Assembly (NCBI GenBank): GCA_003696105.1
Contig: RFGE01000360.1
Coordinates: forward strand, 1 to 38,453
Length of the DNA: 38,453 nt
Source: Deltaproteobacteria bacterium
GTDB taxonomy: Bacteria; Myxococcota_A; Polyangia; Haliangiales; J016
Reading direction: 5' to 3'
Of the stretch, positions 15,971-24,160 are shown in pieces. The notes beneath the pieces are model-generated. The model saw nothing but the letters and a program-made list of their open reading frames with translations. It was not told where the DNA came from and did not search any database. The translations under genes and the position numbers were made by a program. Within the stretch, counting starts at the first letter, position 1; every line of letters starts with the position of its first letter.

Positions 15971-17487
15971 GGCTCGGCCTCCCGGTCGAGGGGTTCGGAC
16001 GGAAACGGCGCCGGCGCGGCGCACGCCGGCGAGTGATGCGCGCTGCGGCCGCGGCGGCGCTGGCGGGCGGCGACGAGCGCGTCGAAACAGGCGCGGTCGG
16101 CGGCCGTCAGATCGTAGTAGTGCGGCCCGCGCGCCTTGATCGCGCGAATCGCCGCATCGAGCACGGCGGTGCGCGCCGTGACGGCGCCCGCCACCGTGAT
16201 CCGGTCGCTGCCGAGCGACTCGCCGGCCTCGTCGACCGCGCGCACGAGCAGGAGCGAATCGCCGGCGAGCGCCGCCGCGTCCACCGCGACGTCGACGCGC
16301 TCACCGGCGATGGCCACGTCGGCGTCCGCGCGAACGGGCGGCGCACTGCCGTCGGCAGGGCCGACCCAGACCTCGACCGACGCGACGGCGTTCGTGCGCG
16401 TCGCGCGCAGACGAAACGGCCCCGACGTCGGCGCCACCGGGCAGGAGGTCTCGTCGATGCGCACGTGCGCGATCGAAAACGACGTGACGTCGACGGCGGG
16501 CGCACGCCCAGACCAGCCGATCCGCGACACGTAGCGCGCGCCGCTGGCGCCCTGGGTCGGGGCGCCGAGGCGAAACCGATCCGGGGTGCCCAGTTCGACC
16601 AGGTGATCGTCCGTCGCCAGTTCGAACCGCACGCGCTCGCCGAGCGTCCACGCGCGGTCGACGCGAAATCGGCGGTCGCCCCGACGCGGCGGCCCGTTCG
16701 GCCCGCCCAGCGGCACGTCCGCGCCGATCACCCGCCCTCTGGCGTCCTCGAGGATCGCGCTCAGCCGCGCCGGCGCGCGGTCGAACTCGCCCTCGATCGC
16801 GCCGCTGGGCGGAAAGAACAGCGCGCCGCCGGCACCGCGCTCCACCAGCCCGGGCAACGTGCCGCCCTCGCCGGCCAGGCGCAGCGTGTAGCCGATCAGC
16901 ACCGGTGCCTCCGCCGGCCGCTCCGTGCGCACGGACACCGCGACCGTCTCCACGCCGCCGAACGGCACGGCGCTACCCGCCGGCGTGTAGCGGCGGATGC
17001 GGTCGCCGCGGAACCGGAACGTCAGGTCGGTACCGGGGCGCACCGCGGCCGGCCGCATCCGCACGCTCACCGCATCGCAGGTGCGGGCGCTCGAACCGGG
17101 ATCGCACCCACCCTCGCCGAACGCCGGCTGGCGATACGCGCGCCAGAACCGCAGCGAGTGGGGCTCGACGTAAAACGACAGCGGACGGGCCTCCCCGCAC
17201 GTCGAGTCGAAGACCTCGATGGCGTCCACGTCAAACGACGTGAGGTCGATCGGCTCGGCGAACACGAACTCGAGCGTGCGGGCCGCGGCGTCGGCCTCGG
17301 CCGAATCCGGCGCCGCCCCGGCGGCGATCGCCTCCGCGAAGCGAAACGCGTTGTAGCGGTCCGGCTCGACCACGTCTCCGTCGGGCGGCGCCGACCCCGC
17401 CAGGATCGCGTGGGGCTCGCCTCCGTCGCAGGCGGCCAGCGCCGCGAGGGCGACCGTGCACACAACCGAACGCACTCCTGTCACCAT
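15931..17487 (-). CDS. Putative lipoprotein of unknown function, coupled to the metallopeptidase
   Basis: The 518-aa product has a lipoprotein signal with lipobox LAAC (Cys20) and is then predicted extracytoplasmic. I do not recognise the family. The sequence is beta-rich and Asp/Ala-rich. It has an early segment with LEFVFAEPIDLTSFDVDAIEVFDS and a paired-Cys region (CGEARPL, GGCDPGSSARTC) that suggests disulfides. These are features of Big/CARDB-like adhesion domains, but no motif proves it. The ATG at 17487 precedes the lipobox directly. Its 3' end contains the ribosome-binding site of the metallopeptidase gene, so the two likely function together at the cell surface. The C-terminal tail (RQRRRGRSAHHS onward) is basic and probably disordered. 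Confidence 0.65.
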   Translation of the reverse strand: MVTGVRSVVCTVALAALAACDGGEPHAILAGSAPPDGDVVEPDRYNAFRFAEAIAAGAAPDSAEADAAARTLEFVFAEPIDLTSFDVDAIEVFDSTCGEARPLSFYVEPHSLRFWRAYRQPAFGEGGCDPGSSARTCDAVSVRMRPAAVRPGTDLTFRFRGDRIRRYTPAGSAVPFGGVETVAVSVRTERPAEAPVLIGYTLRLAGEGGTLPGLVERGAGGALFFPPSGAIEGEFDRAPARLSAILEDARGRVIGADVPLGGPNGPPRRGDRRFRVDRAWTLGERVRFELATDDHLVELGTPDRFRLGAPTQGASGARYVSRIGWSGRAPAVDVTSFSIAHVRIDETSCPVAPTSGPFRLRATRTNAVASVEVWVGPADGSAPPVRADADVAIAGERVDVAVDAAALAGDSLLLVRAVDEAGESLGSDRITVAGAVTARTAVLDAAIRAIKARGPHYYDLTAADRACFDALVAARQRRRGRSAHHSPACAAPAPFPSEPLDREAEPCKPSLLLPRQSR

Positions 17488-17532
17488 CCGGCATGGCGCG
17501 GCCGCGCGCAAGCCCCCCTCCATACCGCTCGG

Positions 17533-17550
17533 CGCGCCCGCGCGGGCGCG
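17533..17550. repeat. Perfect 18-bp GC palindrome in the gap before the lipoprotein gene
   Basis: The sequence CGCGCCCGC and its exact complement GCGGGCGCG abut with no spacer. It lies between the receiver-EAL gene stop (17599) and the lipoprotein start (17487), on the downstream side of the EAL gene. No T-run follows on either strand, so a terminator is not supported. In such GC-rich DNA it may be chance. Confidence 0.3.
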
Positions 17551-17598
17551 GCAGCGCACCGCGTCATCGCCGCGCGGCGGCGCCCGGCGCGCCCGGCG

Positions 17599-18753
17599 TC
17601 AGGCGACGGCTTCGGCGACCGCGGCGCGTTCCGGCAGTTCGAACCCGGGCCGGCCGAGCAGGTAGCCCTGAAGCAGGTGGACGCCGCAGTCGATCGCCGT
17701 CGCAGCTTCCGCTTCCGTCTCCACCCCTTCGGCGATGACGAGCGACTCGGTCGCGTCGGCAAACCGGCACAGCAGCTCCATCAGCCGACGCTTGCGCGGA
17801 TCGCGATCGATGTGGCGCACGATGCTCATGTCGACCTTGATGAACTGGGGATCGAGGTCGGCGAGCACGCTGAGCGAGCTGTAGCCGGCGCCGAGGTCGT
17901 CCACCGCGATCGCAAATCCGAGCTCCGACAGCCGAGCGATCGCGTCGGGCAGGGAGGACACGCCGGCGATCGAACTGCGCTCGGTAATCTCGAGCACGAC
18001 CCGCGGTGCGTACGGGACCAGCGGCTGCAGGCGCCGCACCATCGCGTCGGGATTGCCCAGCTCGGCCGGGTGCAGGTTCATGAACAACCGCACGTCGAGC
18101 GGGAACCGGCACACCCACTCGGCCGCCAGCCGCGCGACGATCGCGCCTAGATCCTCGATGCGGTCGAACTGCTCGGCGGCCGACAGCAGCGCGCCCGGGT
18201 TGTCGAGCTCCTCGTGGCGACTGCGCAACAGCGCCTCGAACGCGACGATGCGGCGGTCGGACGTCGCGGTGCAGATCGGCTGCACGGCGAGGCTCAGGTA
18301 ATCCCCGCGAAGGCAGTCGACGAGCGCCTCGTAACGCCGGCGATCGTTGCGGTCGCGCCGGGCGCCGATGCGCCGCGCCGCTCGCTCGCGGCTCGCGATC
18401 GCGCTGTCGACCAGCGCCGACAGCTCGGCCATGCGAAACGGCTTTTGCAACACGCGCGACACGTCGCCGCGGTTGACCGCCGCCATCGTCACCGGCAAGT
18501 CGAGTTGGCCTGACATCAGCACGCGCACGCACTCCGGTTGGACGGTGCTGAGGTACTGCAGCACTTCGAGACCGTTGGGCGCCGGAATCCCGTAGTCGAC
18601 CAGCGCGAGGTCGAACAGATCGGCGTCGATCGCGCGAAGGGCGTCCTCGCCCGTGGCCGCGACGACCACTTCGCTGCCCCGGTGTGTCAACACGCGCTCG
18701 AGGATCCGCTGGATTGCCGGGTCGTCCTCGACGGCCAAAATCCGTTCCCTCAC
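17599..18753 (-). CDS. Response regulator with EAL cyclic-di-GMP phosphodiesterase domain
   Basis: This 384-aa cytoplasmic protein has an N-terminal receiver (residues 4-115; acidic pair in VEDDP, phospho-acceptor Asp53 in LVDYGIP, Ser81, Lys104 in QKPF). A short basic linker leads into an EAL domain (about 140-384). Catalytic residues for hydrolysing cyclic-di-GMP are all seen: EALLR (173-177), Asn226, Glu255 in LEITE, Asp285-Asp286 in VDDLGAGYSS, Lys306 in FIKVD, Glu342 in AEGVE and Gln362 in QGYLLG. It is therefore predicted to be an active phosphodiesterase controlled by phosphorylation. GTG 18753 puts the receiver right at the N terminus; a longer form starting at 18855 would overlap the divergent nhaA. 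No partner kinase is in the window. Confidence 0.9.
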   Translation of the reverse strand: MRERILAVEDDPAIQRILERVLTHRGSEVVVAATGEDALRAIDADLFDLALVDYGIPAPNGLEVLQYLSTVQPECVRVLMSGQLDLPVTMAAVNRGDVSRVLQKPFRMAELSALVDSAIASRERAARRIGARRDRNDRRRYEALVDCLRGDYLSLAVQPICTATSDRRIVAFEALLRSRHEELDNPGALLSAAEQFDRIEDLGAIVARLAAEWVCRFPLDVRLFMNLHPAELGNPDAMVRRLQPLVPYAPRVVLEITERSSIAGVSSLPDAIARLSELGFAIAVDDLGAGYSSLSVLADLDPQFIKVDMSIVRHIDRDPRKRRLMELLCRFADATESLVIAEGVETEAEAATAIDCGVHLLQGYLLGRPGFELPERAAVAEAVA

Positions 18754-18853
18754 GCCAGCACAGTCGGCCGGTCGCGGCCGAGCTTGAGCCGTCGCCGCGC
18801 GGCGTGCAACTCCCTGGAATCGCAGGCGAGAAAACGCGGTATAACGCCGCTCC

Positions 18854-20266
18854 ATGGCCGACCTTCAGCGGTTCGACTCCGTTTCTCCACCGCCCGGCGC
18901 GTGGGTGCCGATGCGCCGAATTGCGCGGCGCGTCGCAGCGCCGGTGGAAGACTTCCTGCACACGGAAGCCGGCGGCGGCGTGCTGTTGCTCGCGGCCGCG
19001 GCCGTGGCGCTCGTGTGGGCGAACTCGCCGTGGGGAGACAGCTACGACCACCTGTGGCACACGCCGATCGCGATCGGCTTCGGCGACTGGCGGATGACCC
19101 AGTCGCTGCACTTCTGGATCAACGACGGCCTGATGACCTTCTTCTTCATGGTCGCGGGTCTCGAGATCAAGCGCGAGCTGGTCGAGGGAGAACTGTCGGA
19201 TCTGCGCCGGGCCGCGCTGCCGGCGGCCGCCGCGATCGGCGGCATGCTCGCGCCCGCGGGCATCTACCTGCTGTTCAACGGCGGCGCACCGACGCGCGAC
19301 GGATGGGGCGTGCCGATGGCGACGGACATCGCGTTTGCGATCGGGGTGCTCGCGTTGCTCGGCCCGCGCGTGCCCTCGGCGCTGCGCATCCTGCTGTTGG
19401 CGGTCGCCATCATCGACGACCTCGGCGCGATCGTCGTCATCGCCGTGTTCTACTCGAGCGGGCTGGACGTGACGGGCCTCGCGGTCGTCGGCGGCGGCTT
19501 CGCGTTCCTGATCGCGATCCAACGGCTCGGCGTCAGGCCGGGTGGCGCGTACTTGATCCCGATGACCGTGATGTGGGCCGGCCTCCACATGACGGGCGTC
19601 CATCCGACCATCGCGGGCGTGCTCGTCGGGCTCGCGACGCCCGTACGCCCCTGGCTGACCAAGGACCAGTTCACCGACATCGCCAAGCGTGCGATCGAGG
19701 ATTTTCACGCCACCGAGCGCAGCGGTGCCGACCCGATCGCGCCGCTCAAGCGCCTCATCGCGGCGGGCCGCGAGGCGGTGTCTCCGGTCAGTCGGCTCGC
19801 GTCCGGCTATCACCCGTGGGTCGCGTATCTGATCATGCCGCTGTTCGCGCTCGCCAACGCCGGCGTCCGCATCGGCGGCATCGACTTCGGGATCGATCAC
19901 ACCGCGGCGGTGGCGACCGGCATCGTCTTGGGCCTCGCGATCGGCAAGCCGCTCGGCGTGCTCGCGATGACGTGGCTGCTGATCAAACTGGGCCTCGGCA
20001 AGCTGCCGCGCGGCGTGTCGTGGAGCGGCGTGTGCGTGCTCGGCTTCACCGCCGGCATCGGCTTTACGATGGCCATCTTCATCGCGGAGCTGGCGTTCGC
20101 CGGCGCGCCGCACCTGCCGGTGGCCAAGCTGTCGATCCTCGTCGCGACCGCGCTCGCGGCCGTCGCCGGTCTCGCGGTCGGCCGGTTCGCGCTGCCGCGC
20201 CGTGTCACCGATCCCGTCGCCGCCGAACTGTCCCCGGCCGACGCCGAGGCGTCGACGGAGTACTGA
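18854..20266 (+). CDS. nhaA: Na+/H+ antiporter NhaA
   Basis: The 470-aa inner-membrane protein matches NhaA along its length. It exchanges Na+ or Li+ for protons and keeps cytoplasmic pH and sodium low. The family's transport site is visible as ATDIAFAIGVLALLG (Asp158) and AIIDDLGAIVVIA (Asp188-Asp189, equivalent to the E. coli 163/164 pair). Other signatures are HFWINDGLMTFFFMVAGLEIKREL and the late FTAGIGFTMAIFIAELAF helix. It is longer than E. coli NhaA mainly through the N-terminal extension (about 30 residues) and a cytoplasmic loop near FHATERSGADP. It is divergent from the EAL regulator with a 100-bp gap, and a HAD gene begins 6 bp after its stop. Confidence 0.95.
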   Translation: MADLQRFDSVSPPPGAWVPMRRIARRVAAPVEDFLHTEAGGGVLLLAAAAVALVWANSPWGDSYDHLWHTPIAIGFGDWRMTQSLHFWINDGLMTFFFMVAGLEIKRELVEGELSDLRRAALPAAAAIGGMLAPAGIYLLFNGGAPTRDGWGVPMATDIAFAIGVLALLGPRVPSALRILLLAVAIIDDLGAIVVIAVFYSSGLDVTGLAVVGGGFAFLIAIQRLGVRPGGAYLIPMTVMWAGLHMTGVHPTIAGVLVGLATPVRPWLTKDQFTDIAKRAIEDFHATERSGADPIAPLKRLIAAGREAVSPVSRLASGYHPWVAYLIMPLFALANAGVRIGGIDFGIDHTAAVATGIVLGLAIGKPLGVLAMTWLLIKLGLGKLPRGVSWSGVCVLGFTAGIGFTMAIFIAELAFAGAPHLPVAKLSILVATALAAVAGLAVGRFALPRRVTDPVAAELSPADAEASTEY

Positions 20267-20272
20267 CGCGCG

Positions 20273-21148
20273 ATGGCCGAGCCGACCGCTCCCGGCGCAC
20301 CGGCGCGCGCCGGCGAACCGACGCCCACCACGATCGACTCGCTCATCGCGCGCTACGACGTGCTGCTGTTCGACGCGTACGGCGTGCTGGTGTCGCACTC
20401 CGGCGCGCTGCCGGGCGCGCGCGAGGCGCTCGACGCCATCGATGCCGCCGGCAAGCGGTTTTTCGTCGTGACCAACGACGCGTCGAAGCTGCCGGCGACC
20501 GCCGCGGCGCGGTATCGCGCGTTCGGCCTGCCGGTGACCGCGGATCACATGATCACGTCGGGCATGTTGCTCGCCGACGCCGGCTTGGCGGGCGCCGCCT
20601 GCATGGTGCTCGGCACGCCCGACACGGTCGAGTACGTGCGAGCCGCCGGCGGCGTGCCGGTCCCGCCGGCCGAGGACGGTCGCTACGACGCGGTCATCGT
20701 CGGCGACGACGCCGGCTACCCGTTTCTCGACACGCTCGACGTGGCGCTCACCGCGCTGTACCGCCACATCGACCGCGGCGATCCGGTGCGGCTGCTGTTG
20801 CCCAACCCGGATCTCGTCTACCCGAAGGGCCCGGACCGCTGGGGGTTCACCGCCGGAGGTGCCGCGATGCTGATCGAAGCCGCGCTCGCGCGGCGGTTTC
20901 CGCGGCGCGCGCCGCGGTTCGAGCGGCTCGGCAAACCCAACACGCCGCTGTTCGACCTCGCACGCCGGCGCGCCGGCACCGATGCGATCGTGATGATCGG
21001 CGATCAGCTCGAGACGGACATCGCGGGTGCGCGCGCGGCCGGCATCGACGCCGCGCTGCTGGCGACCGGCGTGTCGCGCTGGGCCGACCGGGGCGACGAC
21101 GCGCCGCGCCCGACCTACTTGCTCGCGACCATCGCCGCCGCGAAATAG
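20273..21148 (+). CDS. HAD-superfamily IIA (NagD-like) protein, altered motif I
   Basis: The 291-aa protein has a NagD-type HAD IIA layout: motif I LLFDAYGVLVS (Asp34), motif II FFVVTNDASK, a C2 cap region (MITSGMLLADAG to VIVGDDAGY), the lysine motif RLGKPNTPLF and motif IV MIGDQLETDIAGA. The residue that is usually the second Asp of motif I is Tyr36, so dephosphorylation may be slow or the activity different. A DLWGVL-type substitution is known in a NagD-like subfamily. The start ATG 20273 is 6 bp after nhaA, suggesting one transcript, and its 3' end overlaps the convergent methyltransferase gene by 34 bp. The substrate is unknown. Confidence 0.83.
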   Translation: MAEPTAPGAPARAGEPTPTTIDSLIARYDVLLFDAYGVLVSHSGALPGAREALDAIDAAGKRFFVVTNDASKLPATAAARYRAFGLPVTADHMITSGMLLADAGLAGAACMVLGTPDTVEYVRAAGGVPVPPAEDGRYDAVIVGDDAGYPFLDTLDVALTALYRHIDRGDPVRLLLPNPDLVYPKGPDRWGFTAGGAAMLIEAALARRFPRRAPRFERLGKPNTPLFDLARRRAGTDAIVMIGDQLETDIAGARAAGIDAALLATGVSRWADRGDDAPRPTYLLATIAAAK

Positions 21149-22056
21149 ACCTCGAAGTGACGCGGCCCGTGCTCGCGAATCCACGGCACGCCGTCGCGCT
21201 CGGCGACGATGCGCAGGCCGGTCTCCTCGATCGCCCGCGCCAGCGCGTCGTCTCCGGCGCCCAACCCGAGGTCCGGCGCCGGCGTGATCACCGCCAGCGC
21301 GCCGCCGTCCGCGAGCGCGGACGCCGCCGCGTGGAGCAGATCGCCGGGGCGATCGAGCAGGTCCACGAGCTGTGCGGCAACGATCGTCTGACAGGTCGCC
21401 GCGCGCAGCTGGACGCAGTCGGCGTCGACCACCGCGCCGGCGAGCAGCGACCCGCGCGTGCGGCGCGCGGCGTCCAGAGTCCGGAACACCGCACGCAGCG
21501 ACAGGTCGCACGCCAGGTAGCGCCGCGCTCGCCGGCGGATCGCGCGCGCCAGCGTGCCCGCCCCCGAGCCAAACTCGACCGTCGTCCCCCACGCGTGGTC
21601 GGCCAACAGTTGCATGAGCACTTCTTGCGGTCCGGCGCCGCGCGCCAGCTCGCAAAAGTGCGCGAATGCGCGCGCCGGTGACCCGTGGTCGACGATCGTG
21701 ATGGCGTCCGCCGGCTGCGGCACCAGCTCGGTCGGGACCCAGTCGTCCGCAAACCGCCGCGCCTCGACCGCGTGCGCGCCGGCTGCGTACTCTCCGATCA
21801 GCTCGACCGCGCGGCGCGTCGCGCGTCCGACCTCCGACAGGGCCGCGAGCACCGCCTCGCGGTAGGCGGCCACCCACGCATGCGGATCGGGAACAGCGAG
21901 CGGCACCCCGCCGACGACCGGATAGCGCACGTGGCACCGCGCGCACGCCAGCTCGCCGACCTCGAGCCCGCCGCCGCGCGTGTGGCCGCCGCGCGCGATC
22001 GCCAGCCGCCCGCCGTCGTGCGGGCAGGCGAGCACGTCGAGCACCCACGTGTCCAT
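21115..22056 (-). CDS. SAM-dependent methyltransferase with N-terminal Trm112-like zinc ribbon
   Basis: The 313-aa protein begins with a Trm112-type zinc ribbon: CPHDGG (Cys11) then CARC (Cys38, Cys41) and YPVVGGVPLAV. The usual second Cys of the first knuckle is replaced by Asp, as in many free-standing relatives. A linker leads to a class I methyltransferase fold with motif I TTVEFGSGAGTLARAI (about residues 155-170), the acidic strand LACDLS, and VVDADCVQLRAA further on. Such proteins methylate small molecules or glycans rather than having one known target. It is the last gene of the RluA, Dabb, methyltransferase operon. Substrate cannot be deduced. Confidence 0.8.
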   Translation of the reverse strand: MDTWVLDVLACPHDGGRLAIARGGHTRGGGLEVGELACARCHVRYPVVGGVPLAVPDPHAWVAAYREAVLAALSEVGRATRRAVELIGEYAAGAHAVEARRFADDWVPTELVPQPADAITIVDHGSPARAFAHFCELARGAGPQEVLMQLLADHAWGTTVEFGSGAGTLARAIRRRARRYLACDLSLRAVFRTLDAARRTRGSLLAGAVVDADCVQLRAATCQTIVAAQLVDLLDRPGDLLHAAASALADGGALAVITPAPDLGLGAGDDALARAIEETGLRIVAERDGVPWIREHGPRHFEVYFAAAMVASK

Positions 22057-22105
22057 CGCGGCTGCGATGGTACGACGAGCGCAGCCGGCGCGACAAATCG
22101 CGCGG

Positions 22106-22405
22106 TCACACCTCGAAGTTCCAGGCCTTGATCACCTCGGCGCGCGGCGCCAGAAACTCGTCGACGTACGCGCGGTGTGCCGGATGGTCGCGGTAGGTGG
22201 CGACGTCCTCGAGGCGCGCGAACCGCACGGCGATCGACACGTCCCACGACGCGCGCGATGCCTCGTCCGCGGGAGCGCCCACCGTGACGCCCTGGACGCC
22301 GGGGATCGCCGCGAGCGCATCGCGCGTTTTCGCGATCACCTCCGCGCGTCCGGCATCGGTGGCATGCGCGTCGGACAGCTTGATGAACACGTACCGTTCG
22401 ATCAT
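22106..22405 (-). CDS. Dabb-domain (stress-responsive A/B barrel) protein
   Basis: This 99-aa protein starts MIERYVFIKLSD and has the single dimeric alpha-beta barrel fold typical of the family (ferredoxin-like). It includes IPGVQGVTVGAP, SWDVSIAVRFARLEDVATY, and the closing DHPAHRAYVDEFLAP, with a conserved His in YRDHPAH. Dabb proteins are small, often homodimeric, and their chemistry is mostly unknown; some bind small ligands or act as cyclases in pathways. The start ATG 22405 is 7 bp after the RluA stop, so they are co-transcribed, and the Trm112-like methyltransferase follows. Confidence 0.85.
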   Translation of the reverse strand: MIERYVFIKLSDAHATDAGRAEVIAKTRDALAAIPGVQGVTVGAPADEASRASWDVSIAVRFARLEDVATYRDHPAHRAYVDEFLAPRAEVIKAWNFEV

Positions 22406-22412
22406 GGCCGCG

Positions 22413-23303
22413 TTATAGCCCGAATACGTCGCGCGCACCCCAGCGCCGCGCCAGCCACTGCGCCAGATCGTCGGGCAGCGGGCTGTCGAATTGAAGCTGC
22501 CGGCCCGTGCGCGGGTGCGCGAATCCCAGCCGCGTGGCGTGCAGCGCCAACCGCGGCGCGCCGAGCCGGTCGCCGCCGTACCGCGGATCGGCGGCGACCG
22601 GGTATCCGGCGGCGGCGCAGTGGACGCGGATCTGGTGGGTGCGGCCGGTGTCGAGCCGAAGGACGAGCGCCGTCGCCTCGCCGGCGCCGAGCAGCGCGCG
22701 CCGGTCGACGTGCGTGACCGCCGGGCGGCCTGCGACCGCGCCGTCGAGCACGCGCACAGACTCCGGGAACGCGCCGGCGACGACCGCAGCGTAACGGCGG
22801 TCCACGTCGTGCACGCGAAATGCGTCGCTCAACACCCGGTTCGCCCGGCGCGTCTTCGCATACACGAGCAGCCCGCTCGTGTGCAGGTCGATGCGATGGA
22901 CGACGTACACGTCGCCGAGCAGCCGGGCGAGGTTGCCGCGGTCTCCCTCGGGCGTCGGCGCCGCCAGCAGCCCGGCCGGCTTGTCGACCACGACCACGTC
23001 GTCGTCCTCGTAGACCACGCGGTGTGGCGGCAACTGGCCGTCGTCGGCGGCGCGCGCGGCGCGGCCGACCCGCTTGGTCGCGCGCGCGAGTGCGCCGCCG
23101 ATATGCGCTTCGACGCGCTGGCCGGGGCGAAGCGTGCGACTCGCCACCTTGACCCGCGCGCCGTCGACGAACACGCCGCCGAGGTCGAGCAGCACGCGCG
23201 CCTGGCGCCGCGACAGCGCCGGCACGCGCGCCGCCAGCAGCTTGTCGAGCCGCAGCCCCGCGTCCTCGGGGCGCACCGTGAACGCATGTCGCGTCGACGT
23301 CAC
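22413..23303 (-). CDS. RluA-family 23S rRNA/tRNA pseudouridine synthase
   Basis: The 296-aa protein has an S4 RNA-binding domain (residues 14-60, with LRLDKLLAARVPALSRRQ) and a PseudoU_synth_2 domain. The catalytic Asp139 lies in VHRIDLHTSGLLVYAKT, the signature of RluA/C/D. DTGRTHQIRVHCAA and GDRLGAPRLALHA follow, matching the RluA-type core. It isomerises uridine to pseudouridine in RNA; whether RluC or RluD activity cannot be told. The start is GTG 23303, with N-terminal MTSTRHAFTVRPE. It is the first gene of a three-gene operon with the Dabb protein and the methyltransferase. Confidence 0.92.
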   Translation of the reverse strand: MTSTRHAFTVRPEDAGLRLDKLLAARVPALSRRQARVLLDLGGVFVDGARVKVASRTLRPGQRVEAHIGGALARATKRVGRAARAADDGQLPPHRVVYEDDDVVVVDKPAGLLAAPTPEGDRGNLARLLGDVYVVHRIDLHTSGLLVYAKTRRANRVLSDAFRVHDVDRRYAAVVAGAFPESVRVLDGAVAGRPAVTHVDRRALLGAGEATALVLRLDTGRTHQIRVHCAAAGYPVAADPRYGGDRLGAPRLALHATRLGFAHPRTGRQLQFDSPLPDDLAQWLARRWGARDVFGL

Positions 23304-23579
23304 CCGGCCATTGTAACGGCCTCTAGGAGGCCGGCGCGCGGCGCGCGCGGTCGGCGGTCCGGCACGTTCGTCGCCCGCGCAACGACATCCGCCGATGATG
23401 CCGTTTTGGAAGGTCCGCGCGACCGAGCGCCGGCGGCGGCCGCCGAGGGCGATGGCCGTCGGCGCGCGCGCGGCGCGCCCGCTCGCCGCGCCTCCACTCG
23501 CGGGGCATCTGGCCGCACGGCCTCCTGCCCGCGCGCCCCTTGGCGTAGGATTCGGCGGTCTGCTGCACGGAGAGCTGCC

Positions 23580-24149
23580 ATGACCACGCACCCCATCCTC
23601 GTCCCGCTGTCCGCCTGCCTCGCCGCGGCCGCCGCCGCGTGCGCCAGGCCGCCCGCCGCGGCGCCGTCCGCTGCGCCCATCGAGCGAACACCCGACCCGC
23701 TGACCGCTTTCGGACCGCTGGAGGTCGGCGCCGGATACGAATCGTGGACCAAGGTGTCCGCGCGCCCGTTCGTGTCGCCCACCCACGGCAATCGGTTCGT
23801 GGAGATCTACGTCAACGACGTCGGACTTGCCGCCTACACGAGCGACGCCGAGTTCCCGCCCGGCAGCGTGATCGTCAAGGAAAGCTGGGAGCGCGACGGC
23901 GACCGCCCCAGCGCGATCCGCGGGCCGATCTTCGTGATGGAGAAACGCGCCCCCGGGTTTTCGCCCGAACACGGCGACTGGTACTACGCGATCCACTGGG
24001 AATCGCCGCCGCCCAAGTTCGTCAAGCAACTCGGCGGCCCGATCTACTGGCGCAGCCCGTCGCCGAAGGTCGCCTACTGTTGGCGATGCCACGATGACTA
24101 CGATCGCGAGGTCGGATTGCCGCCGCGCGACCTGCGCACGTGGGAGTAG
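23580..24149 (+). CDS. Cytochrome P460-family c-type heme lipoprotein
   Basis: The 189-aa precursor has a lipoprotein-like signal (Cys21 in AAACARP). It carries a P460-type fold with NRFVEIYVNDVG, GSVIVKESWE, PIFVMEKRAPGFSPEHGDWYYA and IYWRSPSPKVAYCWRCHDD. The heme attachment motif CWRCH (Cys167, Cys170, His171) sits near the C terminus. P460 proteins cover oxidation of small nitrogen compounds and other redox tasks; substrate specificity is not visible. GGAGAG stands 5-10 bp before the ATG. Stop and next start are 11 bp apart, with the GGAGG ribosome site in that gap, so it forms a unit with the membrane cytochrome. Confidence 0.85.
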   Translation: MTTHPILVPLSACLAAAAAACARPPAAAPSAAPIERTPDPLTAFGPLEVGAGYESWTKVSARPFVSPTHGNRFVEIYVNDVGLAAYTSDAEFPPGSVIVKESWERDGDRPSAIRGPIFVMEKRAPGFSPEHGDWYYAIHWESPPPKFVKQLGGPIYWRSPSPKVAYCWRCHDDYDREVGLPPRDLRTWE

Positions 24150-24160
24150 GCGGAGGTTTC

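Noticed and set aside
16024-16024. GTG 16024 as start of the large metallopeptidase
   Set aside because: The GTG at 15970 has a strong GGGAGG 7 bp upstream and keeps the signal peptide; 16024 has none.
17533-17550. The GC palindrome as a terminator for the EAL gene
   Set aside because: It has no loop and no T-run on either strand.
17564-22096. A 1510-aa minus-strand open frame covering several genes
   Set aside because: It crosses the nhaA and HAD genes on the other strand and the EAL and methyltransferase genes in another frame. It has no domain and is an artefact of few stops in GC-rich DNA.
23025-23035. Another copy of the palindrome inside the RluA gene
   Set aside because: Only the left arm GGCGGCAACT is present; there is no matching right arm, and it is in a coding sequence.
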